Source of the DNA: Muscardinus avellanarius
Lineage: Eukaryota > Chordata > Mammalia > Rodentia > Gliridae
Assembly: GCA_963383645.1 (NCBI GenBank)
Contig: OY726562.1
Coordinates: 1,307,001-1,371,000 of the forward strand
DNA: 64,000 nt
Direction of reading: 5' to 3'
The notes beneath the pieces were generated by a model. That model was not told the DNA's origin and made no database searches. It worked only from the letters and a program-made list of their open reading frames with translations. Within the stretch, counting starts at the first letter, position 1. Each line of letters starts with the position of its first letter. A program made the translations under genes and the position numbers. Positions 30,721 through 41,972 of this stretch are shown here, piece after piece.

Positions 30721-31004
30721 ACGCCCATGCACCCCCCTGGATCACACCTACCCATGCACACCCCTGGATCACACCTACCCATGCACACCCCCTGGATCAC
30801 ACCTACCCATGCACACCCCCTGGATCACACCTACCCATGCACACCCCCTGGATCACACCTACCCATGCACACCCCCTGGATCACACCTACCCATGCACAC
30901 CCCCTGGATCACACCTACCCATGCACACCCCCTGGATCACACCTACCCATGCACACCCCCTGGATCACACCTACGCCCATGCACACCCCTGGATCACACC
31001 TACA
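30721..31004. repeat. 28-bp minisatellite, ten copies
   Basis: The unit ggatcacacctacccatgcacaccccct repeats ten times with 0-2 base changes and slight length variation at both ends. Because 28 is not a multiple of three, all forward frames read the same peptide cycle, giving spurious ORFs. Confidence 0.95.
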
Positions 31005-31479
31005 CCTGGGCTCAAGGACTTGCAGGATCTTTTCTAAACCTAACTAGAACACCAACCGAGGAGAATTGGAACTCAACAAAATACTGAAGGAGTGCAAGGC
31101 CAAATTTAGAAAACTCGCTCAACATATGTTAGCTATCTTGAGAAGAATGAGGAGAGCTGCACTAGTTTATTCGAAGAGCCAGAGAGGAAGCAACCAGCAA
31201 GCAATGGTGTCCTGCTAAAGACCCGCGACTGTGAAAGTCACGTCAGCTTCAGAAGGGAGAGCTTCTATAAGGACAGATCTTGCTTGAATGAATACATGGG
31301 ACACCTTCACAAGGATCACAGGCCGCGGCATGTTAAACTCTGAACCAGGCCGAGGATGCGGCTCCGCGGGCGACACCGGCCCCCTTGCACAAGACCCAGG
31401 ATGGATCCCAGCATCTCACACCAACAAGTGAGTCTATGTGGAAACGTTTTGGCTCGTTTAAAAATAGATCCGAGGAAAG

Positions 31480-31674
31480 GCCCGGCGTGGTGGCGCACGC
31501 TTGTAATCCCCGCGCTTGGGAGACGGAGACAGAAGGATCGCGCAGGTTCAAAGCCAGCCGCGCTGGCTTAAGAGACCCTGTTTCCAAATTTAAAAAAGTA
31601 TAAAATAGGTCTGGGAGTGTAGCCTGGAGGTAGAAGGGCTTCCAGGAACCCCAGTGCCACCAAATAATAAAAAA
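31480..31674 (+). repeat. B1-dID SINE, short-body subfamily (B)
   Basis: gcccggcgtggtggcgcacg, gccagccgcgctggcttaagag, and ccccagtgccacc plus A-rich tail. Flanks aaaaatagatccgaggaaag and aaaaatatatctgaggaaag look like a target-site duplication. Confidence 0.92.
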
Positions 31675-32859
31675 TAAAAATATATCTGAGGAAAGAAGGA
31701 GAGGGTGTAGCTAGGGAACACGCGTCTGGGTGAGTATAAGTAGGGGTTTCTCTTGGGGATCTGGGTTTGGTGCTACTTCGTTCAGGGATTTTCATTTATC
31801 AGAAAGTGAGCAATGACACTTTTAAGTCACTCAAACTAAAACGCTAAAGCAAAAAACAAGAAACTGCAGGAAAATTGTGCAAGCTCATGGGAGCTGGCTA
31901 AAGGCAGCGCATGACCCTCGCCGCGCAGAAATGCCTTTAGAGAGAAAATAACCAAAACATATGGGTCAACAGGCTTGGCCTGACCTTCAGCCAAGAGTTA
32001 TAAGGAAACGGAGGTGTGCCAACCGCGGTGCCTCAGAGCACCCACCTTTAAGATGACTAGGCTTTACCACTGATGCTGCAAATAAGTCTTCTTACCGACT
32101 ACAGGCCAGACGTCTTTAGAGGCCTTCTACAACAAACTAATAAACAAGACCAGGAAAACACAGGCGCTGAGCAGGCCCAGCTCGAAGCACGGAGCCCCAG
32201 AGAAGAGAGGAGAGCAGGGATAGAGTGCAGAGCAACAAACAGAAACGAGGAAACCCAGGGGCAGCTGGAGGTGCTCCCGACGGGACGCAGTGAAGGACCT
32301 CTGGAACCAAGGCGTGCCCTGCAGCCTCGACACGTGGCGGGCCCTGAGTGTCCAGACACCCCACGAGGCTGGCCCGTCCATGGAGAAGTAACAGAAGTCA
32401 GAGTGGACCCACAGGGGGTCACAGAACCTCGCCAGGCTCGACCACCCAGCTGGAGCTGCAGGAGACCCCAGGCCCCAGAGAGCAGAGGGATTGCAAGTGT
32501 GCAGGTGCCCGATACCTGGCTGCAGATCTCAATCCACCACCCGGCAGGCGGCCAGAGAGTCAAGTCAGCCATGGAACGGACTCTCTCCTTCCCAGTTTCC
32601 CCATGGTCAGCTGAAACTTATTGCCCGTGCCAAGCAAGGGGAGCTTGATCACGATGGGCCAGAGAAGAAGATGATCAGGGACCCTCCCACCTCCCAGGTG
32701 CAGAACTGCAGGGCCCCTCAGCACCTGGGTAAGAGGGGGCAAGGAGGAGCAGCTGTGATGTCGGGGCAGGTAACAGGCTGGCTGGAGTCCCCAGACCCAG
32801 AGCGGAGCCCCTTTCCTCAGTGATACCAAGGCACAGCAGAGGTGATGTGCTGGTGTTGG

Positions 32860-33512
32860 GGAATTTCTCTGGTATTAATTTCCAAAATGTAAAAAGTAGT
32901 CAGGGCCTGGAGGCTGTGCAGACACTCAGGTAGGGAGGGGCAGCAGCTGTTACAATGCAGAGCTCCCCTCTCCCTTTCCCCTTCGTTCTAATGATTAACC
33001 TATAGTAAAAGCCTCAGAGACAGTTAAAGCCTTTAGCCCTCAAAAATGTATAGAGGCCATCAGTGCCTCTGTTTGCCTCCTCTCCTCTGTGACCTGGCCT
33101 GGTATAGGAGAGGTAAAGTCTGTGGGCTGCTTCAAAGCACCCAGAGTTGACGACCAAACAATGCTGCCCGGTACAATAGAGGTGAAGGCCAGGTAGATTC
33201 TTGACCCCTGCACTTAATAAGTACACTGCCCAGAGACAAAGATGCACCACCTGCCTAAGGAATAAGACACTAGCCCATTGCCTTGGTAATTCTGATAAGA
33301 AGATACCAGCCAAAATCTATTTAAAGGCTGAGGATGGAGAGAGATCAGAGCTCCATTTTCGGGCTCTCCAGCGTGCGTGCCAGCAGGCTGCTTTTTCTTC
33401 TCTTTCTATTTCCTCCTGATTTTGTACTAAAGATTTGTTTAAGCTGCACCGAGCTGCCTATTAGTTTTAATTTTTCTGTTCAACAAACTTTAGTTGAATA
33501 AGCAAAAGAGCC
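32860..33512 (+). repeat. Possible LTR of an endogenous retrovirus (unassigned)
   Basis: The stretch looks LTR-like: a U3-like segment, a tatttaaagg TATA-like box near 33318, then agctccattttcgggctctcc and a pyrimidine-rich section, and a terminal gcccacag near 33512. No convincing primer-binding site or viral reading frame adjoins it. The GC-rich interval 32070-32830 to its left has open frames but no motif I can identify. Confidence 0.3.
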
Positions 33513-34320
33513 CACAGCACCATTTAAACCGGACCGTGCAGTGGTCTCGGGGTGTCCCCCTCCACCACCGTCCCAGGCCAACCCTTCCGGTCACCAGCAG
33601 GGCCTCGGCACTCCTTCCATTTGTGGGTTAAGATGGTGAGACCGCTTTTTCTTGGTTCCTTCTCTACCCCCAAAGACGCACAGGGACACCAAGAGGGTCT
33701 CTTCACCTCCCCTCTCTCCCAGTCGACAGCGGCCACACCACAGAGCACTGAGCAGTGGCTTTACCAGGACGAGAGCAAAAAGCTTTTTTACACAGAAGAC
33801 ACTACACAAATCAAAATACCCTTTTGCATAATCTTAAAGGAAGAGTAGGAATATTGGCAGTCCAAGGCTTCTCAAAACCGAAGAGCAGGGCCCGGGGCCG
33901 TCTTTATTTAGACCCAATTTCTCAAAACTATACCTACTAGTCAGAACTCACCAGGCTTGGGGGTTTCCACACTTAGCAACATTTTTTGTCCTTAAAGAAT
34001 TTGCCAGTTGGCAGGTTTTGGGTCCCTGGCGCCCACCCCAGCAACAAGGTTCTCCTAGCACTGTGATGGCCGTCCATGAACTGTGGATTTAGAACAGGCC
34101 AGTTCCAAGGGAGAGCTGGCCCTGACAGAGCCATCCATGCGATCGGAATTACTCCAGAAACCAGGCGCTGCTATCTTCCCTCCACAGATTTTTTGTTTGC
34201 TTATTTTTGCCTAAATATCCTCAGAGAACTCTTGTTTCCTTTTTTCTCCATGGGTTTCTGGACCCCGGCCTAGCCGCTGCTTCAAGCCTTCTGCTCATAC
34301 TCTCTTAAGAGAAGAAGCAG

Positions 34321-34530
34321 CCGGGCGTAGGAGTGGGCGCACGCCCGTAATCCCAGCACTGGGGAGGCTGAGAGTCCCAGACAGGAGGATCACACGTTCC
34401 AGGACAGACTCAGACACTTAGAGAGACCCTGAACAACTCAGTGAGACTCTCCTGTTGCAAAATTTAAAAAAATCAAAAGAGCTGGGGGTGTAGCCCAAAG
34501 GTAGAATACCGACTATCAGAGAGAGAGACA
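34321..34530 (+). repeat. B1-dID SINE
   Basis: gccgggcgtaggagtgggcgcacgcc to gctgggggtgtagcccaaagg, tail replaced by an agagagacagatag repeat. Confidence 0.88.
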
Positions 34531-35059
34531 GATAGACAGATAGACGGAGAGAGCGACCAAATAAATAAAAGGGCACTAGAAAGTGGCTTTGATGATGGAA
34601 CTGTTTAACAGGGGGACGTGTCCCAGAGTGGAAGTGGCCCTTTGGGTCTGGCAGGAGACAGTGAGAAGAAAGGGCAGTCCTTGTTTAGAGCCCGCGAGTG
34701 TGGGTGAGAGCGGGACTGTGAGCTGGGGCGAGAGGAGGCGTTGAAGGTAGGGGGCTGCGATGACCACGCCAGCCTCACATGCATATGGAGGCCCCGTGGT
34801 GGGCCTGGAGGAGAGGGGCAGCGAGGAAGCTCTGAGGTGAGAGAAAAGCCCAGAAAACATGCCAGTTGAAAGTGCCATGAGAGGCGCACTGGGTGGCCCC
34901 GGACACTGGGGAGTGCCCAGTCAGGTGCGCGTGGCCCTGGCCGGCTCCAGCCCTGCATCTGCTTAGCAGACATTGCTTTGTGTCTCATGTGTTTAAAATT
35001 AGTTTCTAAGAAATATATATATATATTTTTTTTGTTTTGTTTGAATATATATATAATTT

Positions 35060-35270
35060 TGTTTTGTTTTGCAGTACTGGGGATGAAACCTAGGAGCATT
35101 CTACCTCTGAGTTACACCCTCAGCTTTATTTTTTATTCTTTATTTTGAAACAGGGTCTCACTGAGTTGCAAAGGGCCTCACTAAGTAGCCTAGGCTGTCC
35201 TTGAACCACAATCCTTTTGTCTCAGCCTTCAAAGTACTAGGACTGCAAGTGTGCACCACCATGCCTGCCC
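35060..35270 (-). repeat. B1-dID SINE
   Basis: ttttgcagtactggggatgaaacctagg to gtgcaccaccatgcctgcc; preceded by TA/T-rich tail. Confidence 0.9.
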
Positions 35271-35504
35271 TTCTAAGCATTATTTTGTATGCTTTATAAG
35301 GAGAAACCAACTCCCCTAATTCAAAATTTAAAAAATACAATAGAGCCACTAAGAAGAAAATATCATTCTGTTTCTTTCCAATCAGCCTCAGGATTTCTCA
35401 TCTCCGCAGACTGACAGCCAGAGCATTTGCAAGCCTGGCTTTGGTACCTGCAACTCACCTGCATGCAGGTGGGCACCCAGGCCCGCATCACCACGGAAAG
35501 CCCC

Positions 35505-35690
35505 TGGATCAGACTCAGACCAGGGTTCAGATGCACCTCTGCCACTGCCCAGCTCGTTATTTGGTATACTAATGCATACAAGTATTTATTCGATGGTCAC
35601 ATACTGACCACTGGTGATACACACCGAGAACCTGCTATGTGTGTGGGAATCTGGGTTTCTTCATTAGTAAATCAAAGGAAAGACCCTAGA
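35505..35690 (+). repeat. MIR-like relic
   Basis: ccagggttcagatgcacctctgccactgcccagctcgt followed by ctgggtttcttcattagtaaatc resembles a MIR copy. Confidence 0.5.
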
Positions 35691-36318
35691 TCGACTCCAA
35701 TGTTGAAATCATGTACGTGGCGTTAAATTGTTCCATTTTTCTTTTTGAGCATCGAGCTATAATCCTAGGTCTTCTGCTAAGATACAGGGACTTAATGTTT
35801 ATCGAGCAATTAGATCGAGCGCTTTCACACAGTAGCCAGTTGTGATTTTTCTTCATTCGATATTGCACTGTAGAAGCACATTCATTTTAACAAGCAAACT
35901 TACAAAAATAAAGAAAAAGTTAGTACTTTTTCCCCCATATTTCAAATTCTATTAGTAATTTTTTAATTGAAAATAAATGACATACATTTAAACTGTGCTT
36001 GGTGCCCGCTCCCCCACCCACACCTGCCCTCCCCCTCCCAACAATGAGTGTCCAGGCTGATCACGCTACATTCATACTTTTATACATAATCGGACATAGC
36101 TCCTCCATTAATCAACTTCAGCCTCCTTCCTCTCCTATCCTTACATTTTAGCTTTGCTGAGGTTTCCCCTCCATTATCTGGAGTCTCTCTAGCTCTGCTG
36201 GGATTTTGCTGAAAGTTAATACTTGTATTCTTCCTTCAGTTCCACTTCCTGTGGTAGTTAGTATTAACACCAGCCTGTTATATTTTTCTTTGTGTTCTTA
36301 GAAATACATGCATGTGAC

Positions 36319-36516
36319 TGGGTATGGTGGTGCACACTTATAAACCCAGTATTTGGGAGGCTGAGACAGGAGGATCCAGGTTCAAGGACAGCCTCAGCTA
36401 CTTAATGAGGCCCTCCCAAACTGAATGAGAACCTGTTTCCAAATAATAACAATAGGGCTGGAGGTGTAGCTTGAAGGTAGAATGCCCCTGGGTTCCATTC
36501 CCAGTACCTCAAAAAA
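36319..36516 (+). repeat. B1-dID SINE
   Basis: actgggtatggtggtgcacac to ggttccattcccagtacc. Confidence 0.9.
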
Positions 36517-36611
36517 AGGGAAATATCTGTATGTGGATATGCATATATACATATATGTAATACACAGAATATTTGATTTCTTCTATTCTTTTAAAAAATA
36601 CAGATAGTTGT

Positions 36612-36800
36612 CAGGCATGGTGGTGCATGCTTGTAATCCCCATGATTGGGAGGTGGAGACAGGAGGATCACGCTGGTTCAAAGCCAGCCTTGCTGGCTTA
36701 AGAGAACCTGTTTCCAAATAAAAATTAAAAAAAAAATAGGTCTGGGAGTGTAGCCCAGAGGTAGAAGGGTTTCCAGGAACCCCAGTGCCACACACACAAA
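36612..36800 (+). repeat. B1-dID SINE, short-body subfamily (B)
   Basis: caggcatggtggtgcatgc, gccagccttgctggcttaagag, and ccccagtgccacac. Confidence 0.9.
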
Positions 36801-37559
36801 AAAATACATAGTCTTATTACATATGAATCCGCTATTTTAGGCTATTTTTCAAGTTTATGAGCATTAACATTCCCAGGTTCATATGTATAGCTCTATTTAT
36901 TTTTAATTACCAAATAACTAAAAATTATGAATAGATCAAACTTGCTGAATCTCTACTCTATGATGGAATAGCAAGTCACTTCTATAGTTTTTTCTTTTTA
37001 GTAATATTATAATCAATACCTCTTTAGATATATTCCTACATATTGATATTTTATTGACACATTAAACTGTTGGGCAAAGAGTATGAACACTGAAACTTCA
37101 AATAATGCTTCTAGGTTATTTTCCAAACGGATCATAACAGCTTTCATTTCTCTCAGCTATGTGTAAAACTTCTTAATTTGTGACAACCAGAGTCAGCCCT
37201 CGATGTTATTAACATCTTTGGCAGTGACAGTACTTCCTTGCTGTTCCGGGTTGTGCTTTCCTAACTGCCAGTGAAGCTGGTCGTGTGTGTTTCAGTTTGT
37301 TTATTACCTACTTGCTTGTCCTGTGACGGTCAGTGCAGGTTCTTGACGGACTCCATGCCGGGTCTCCCCTTTATCACCCACAGTCCTTCTTCATCTAGTC
37401 AGAATTTAAACAGCTAATAGCATCATGGAAGAAAATGGAGAGCGATGGGAACGGTATCAGGACTACAGGGCACAGGGCTGGGGCAGGGGGATTGGAGGTA
37501 GGCCCCCGGAAGGGATCTAAACAAGGATTGCAGGATGTTCTGGTCAGCATTCCTGCAGC

Positions 37560-37935
37560 TATAATCTAAAAGGCTGACCACGTAACTTAAAGACTTATTT
37601 TCCTAGGGTTCCAGGTTCAGTCCAGGTGAGGCTGGGAACCATGGATCTCAGGACATGGCGTCAGGAGACAGAGAGAGGAAGAGCACATGGGCCGGGCTCC
37701 TCACATCATGGAGGCCGGAGGCCAGCGAGCAAGCAGCGTAGGAGGGACCATTTATACAATCCCAAGGCTGCAGCCCCAGGGACCCGCCTCCAGCCATACC
37801 CCGCTGTCCTGCGTCACCACCCAGATAAATCCATGGATTTACCCACTGCTGGGATTACAACCCTCATGACTCAATCGTATCAATTCCGGACATTAATAAA
37901 TGAGCTCTTTGGGTAATGTTTTACATCTAACCATA
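37560..37935 (+). repeat. Probable old LTR/MaLR-type interspersed repeat
   Basis: Segments such as ggtggaaccatgg-like spacing, cccgcctccagccataccccgc, ctgggattacaaccctcatgac and the ending ttttacatctaaccataaca resemble a dispersed mammalian repeat of the MaLR kind. Two forward ORFs inside it look like repeat read-through, not genes. Confidence 0.4.
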
Positions 37936-38761
37936 ACATAGGAGGTTTAGGATAGGCCGAGGGGCTTGCAGGGAAAAGGGCATTTTATTCCCTAAGGCAA
38001 GAGCTTGCTTGAGTATCATTCCCCCAACAGCAAGGAGGAAATGGGAGTGAAGTGGAGGGAGCCCTTGGGGAGTTGCACTGAATTATCCCAGGGAGGCAGG
38101 AGGGAGCCAGCTTGGGTCAGGTGGCGGGTGCCGACCGTGCTTTACCTTGCACTCTGAGCAGCTTCAGGCTTTGCAGCAGAGACAAGAGAACGAGGCTTGG
38201 TTTGGACATACCATTCAGGAATCTGTGTCTGAAGCAGCCCACAGGGAGGCAAGGTCTGCAGAGGGACCAGGACCATTCAGGAAGCTATGGAAAGTAGGCA
38301 GACCCAAGAAGCTAGTGGTTTGGACAGAGTGGTCCTGAGATGCGATGTGGAGAGAAAAGGTTGGAGCTGGGTGTGATCTGGAATTAGCCAGTAAAGGCTG
38401 GAAGAAGGAAACCGCGCAGAAGTGCCCCCCGAGTCTTTTTAAGTGACTGGAAAAAAATGAGGTTACCCTTCATGGAGATAGGGAAGACAGGAGGAGGAAC
38501 AATTTGTGGATAGCTGATGAGATTTTCTTTTAGTTACCATGTTTCTTTAGTTCTCTTTAATTTGAAATAGCTCCTCTTTCTTTGCCTAACCTTTCTCTGA
38601 GAGGACAAACTACTTGTTTTGTGGACTGTTTCTCTGCTTCCTTTCCTCAGGATTAGATACAAGTTGTGCACTTTTCTCAGGATAGCAGGGTTTTGTGTGT
38701 GGTTTGTTTCGTTGTTGTTAATACAATCAGGAATCTGCTGTCATTCCAGATCCTATAACAG

Positions 38762-38945
38762 TGACCATTGAAGCACATGATGTACTTATATCTAGTCAAC
38801 CACTGAGCCGAGCACGGAGGGAGGGGCGCGGAGGGAGTGGGCGGGGGCTGGGGGTGCTGGCTGGCGATGTGCCATGTATGTCGACACAAGCTTTTTACCC
38901 CATTATGATGTATGAATACAATGCACCAATAAAAAATAAAAAATA
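38762..38945 (+). mobile_element. L1 3' UTR tail
   Basis: gcacatgatgtacttatatc, cagtcaaccactgagcc-like text and the end tgaatacaatgcaccaataaaaaataaaaa match the L1 tail seen at 46690-46865. Confidence 0.7.
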
Positions 38946-38949
38946 AAGA

Positions 38950-39050
38950 CCCTACACACGGCTAAATGGGTGATGTGTGCACACACGCCTCTACCATCTT
39001 GTACTCCATTAAGATGCACGGCTGCAGTGCACCAGTAACACGGTTAAAAA
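38950..39050 (+). mobile_element. Second short L1 3' tail
   Basis: gggtgatgtgtgcacacacgcc, accatcttgtactccattaagatgcacggctgcagtgcaccag is a further truncated L1 terminus directly following the previous one. Confidence 0.6.
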
Positions 39051-39296
39051 GCCGACAAACTACTCATTGTCAGAGGCAGTTTATCATGAATACAGCACTT
39101 AGTATTCTTCAAATATGAATTTATTTAGAAGTGCTGAAATGTTTGGTTTGGATATATCCAGTATATCCGGGTTTTTTTCTCGTGCTAAGCTCTTGAGGGT
39201 ACAGAGCTGTCTAATCTAATCTTGTCTTCACCAGGGTCTCCCTTGATCTTTCTATTCAAAAGAGAAATAAATTTAATTACTGACTGGGCAATTGCT

Positions 39297-39400
39297 AAAA
39301 AGGGAGGAGCTTAAGGTCAAAGAGAAGAAAAAGAGGAGGAGGAGGAGAGAGCAGAGGAGGAAGAAGAAGAAGAAGAGGAAAAAGAATAAGAAAAACAGAG
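39297..39400. repeat. Homopurine (GGA/GAA) tract
   Basis: About 100 bases almost free of pyrimidines on the plus strand, with gaggaggagg and gaagaagaagaa runs. Confidence 0.9.
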
Positions 39401-39759
39401 GTGTCAAGGTGGAGAAAGCCTCTCTGGGAAGGAGCAGTGGTGTGGGAGGGCATTGCGGGAGGAGTGCGGGCTTTTGTTGTTTTGTCTGCTGCGTTGCTGT
39501 TGCTAACTCCTGGAAGTGAGTCCTTGTACGAACCAACTCCTGGAAGGTGAAGAAGATGAAGGGGTTCCTGTCTAGAGAGTGTCTAGAGAGACTGCAGAGA
39601 AAGGCAGTCTCCAGGTCTGTAAAAGACAATGACTGGTGACATATTTTAACACTGAACACAAAGAACCTTTGGCAGTGGTAAAGCAGAAGCTCTTAAATCA
39701 AAAAGAGCAATGAACAAGTGTGGGGGGGTGGGAATATGTCAAATTAAGAGTTTCTTTCT

Positions 39760-40370
39760 GCACAGCTAATGTAACCAGCAAAGTGAAGAGGCAGCCTAAC
39801 TACCTACAAAACGGGTGAAAATACTTGTTAACTATTCACCCAATGAAAGATTAATATCCAAAATATATCAAAAGCTCAACAACTCAATATCAAAAAAATA
39901 AATAACAGCCAGGCAAAGTGGCACACGCCTATAATCCCAGTACTTGGGAGGCTGAGACAGAAGGATGACAGGGTCAAGGCTAGTCTCAGCAACTAAGCAA
40001 GGCCCTCTACAACTTAGCAAGACCCCGTTTCAAAGTCAAAAATAAAATAGGGCTGGGGTGTAGCTCAGAGGCAGAACACCCCTGGATTCAGTCTCCAGTA
40101 CACATAAAAAGAAAAGAAAAGAAAAAGAAAGGAAAATGAAAAGGAATGAGCCCATTAAATCACAGACAAAGACCTGAATAAATATTTTTCAAAGAAGACA
40201 TATAGATTACTATGAGGTACATAATTATTTTTAAAGGATGAATATCACTAGTCATTAAGAGTGCAAATCCAAACCACAAGGAAATCTGCCTTGCTCTAGA
40301 GAGACAATGGTGTGCACAGAGGGATGTCGCACACTGCGGGCGGGAATATGGATCAGCACTGCCAGTATGG
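39760..40370 (+). mobile_element. Old L1 ORF2 fragment, split by a SINE
   Basis: acttgttaactattcacccaatgaaagattaatatccaaaatatat, then after the SINE cccattaaatcacagacaaagacctgaataaatatttttcaaagaagacat and gggcgggaatatggatcagcactgccagtatgg follow the order of the L1 ORF2 3' region. Frames are broken throughout. Confidence 0.75.
39907..40134 (+). repeat. B1-dID SINE inserted in L1
   Basis: cagccaggcaaagtggcacacgcc to cagtctccagtacacat with an A/G tail; L1 sequence continues on both sides. Confidence 0.9.
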
Positions 40371-40593
40371 GCCGGGTGTGGGGGCGCACGCTTGTCATCC
40401 CAGCATTCAGGGGGCTGAGACAGGAGGATCGTTGTTCGAGGCCAGCCTCAGCTACTTAGGGAGGCCCTTTGCAACTCAGTGAGACCCTGTTTCAAAATAA
40501 AGAATAAAAATAGGTCTGGGGGTGTTGCTCGAAGGTAGAATGCTCCTGGGTTTCATCCCCAGTACCGCAAAAAAAAAAAAAAAAAAAAAAATA
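40371..40593 (+). repeat. B1-dID SINE with 20+ base poly-A
   Basis: gccgggtgtgggggcgcacgc to gtttcatccccagtaccgc plus a long A run, so relatively young. Confidence 0.93.
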
Positions 40594-41961
40594 GAAAAAG
40601 AAAAAAAGGAAGAAGAAATCCTACTAGGCCATAAGAGGAATGGAATCCTGACTTGTATCCAGAAACATAAACAGGCTTAGTGTAACTCTTCAATGAACAG
40701 GATCTTTGGCACTGTTCACAGAGAAGCTCACATCTGTCATGAGGGGAAGAGAGGCACCAAACCAGGTGACTCAGAGGAGGGGGTTGGGCAAGGTGTGCCT
40801 GGCCAGCAAGGCCCAGACCAGAAGGCAGAGCGGAGAGCCCAAGGCTGACCCCAGATGCAAAGTTAAACGAGACAAGTTCCACCCCAGGGGCCAATCAGCA
40901 ATAAATAAACTTGGGGATGCACTATGTCACTGGCCAATAGCTCAAAAGCCTCAGAAAATATGTAAACAGCGAGTTACACTTCATAATAAAAGGCAGAATT
41001 CAACCTAAATTTCCAAAACAGTCATTTAAATAAATATTAATAGGTCTATGTAACTGGGTACTATACAGATAAATATTTATTTGAAAAAAATGTTCAAAAT
41101 ACATCTACTTTAAAAAAAAAGAAGATTCAAAATGGAACTATTTTTATGGTTCTATTTTTAAAGAAAAAGAGAGTCCTGAAAACTTCTATCAGTAGTTATC
41201 TTGGCTGGTGGGATTAAAGATGAGTTGCATGTTCTTTTTCTCTGGTCTGTATTTTGCAAATTCTAAGTCCTTCTGCATAAACATAGCACCTCTTGCAGCT
41301 ACCGACGCATGCAATTTATGCTTAAGCTTTATAGTTAGAAAACAAAAAACTTCTTTCAAAAGAGAAGACAAAGAGGACAGGAAGGTGATCGGGTGGCAGG
41401 TTGATCTGAGACAGAAGTCTCTGCCCAGCGCAGGGAAGGTCGTTCACTTCAGCCTTTCACAGCAGAGCGGCCGCCTGGTCGACCCACACCAGGTACCATG
41501 CAGGCGCGACTGGAGAGAGGCGAGAAGCATACACTGACATTTTTCTCTGTAGCTTGTCACCCACTTAAAGTTGGATGTAAATGTGAAGACTTTCCAAACA
41601 GTGTCAAAAATTACACCAGTGCAAGGTCTGATTATGAATCATGGTCAACCTCAGTGGTTGCTAATGACCCTGGCAGAGGGTGTAGAACTCACCTAAGTTT
41701 TGATGCTAATCTTTATATGAAGCTTCCTGGCTGCACATCAGTGCCCAGCTCCTGCTGTGTCCGAAGTGTGTAAACTGTGTCGCAGCACAGAGAAAAATTA
41801 AAAGGGGGAAGACCAATCACAAAATGGTTCCAATCTTAAAATCAATTTTTTTTAAACACTGATCTGGTCAAATAAAGAGAATGAAGGACCTTTAACGGCA
41901 CAAACAGTGAGAGTAATTGGATTTGGAATGTCCTCAGCAGAAATATTTCCTAGATGTGAAA

Positions 41962-41972
41962 GGGGGGGGGGG
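41962..41972. repeat. G11 homopolymer
   Basis: Eleven consecutive G within gaaagggggggggggtcc. Confidence 0.8.

Noticed and set aside
38112..38338. Plus-strand Gln-rich ORFs and a minus-strand donor gtaaag near 38142
   Set aside because: Only about 23 bases lie between usable splice sites on the minus strand and no homology is apparent on the plus strand.
41498..41773. Plus-strand ORF of 91 codons and an opposite-strand donor gtgagttc near 41694
   Set aside because: No recognised motif, wrong strand for the gene, and the minus frames at the donor contain stops.
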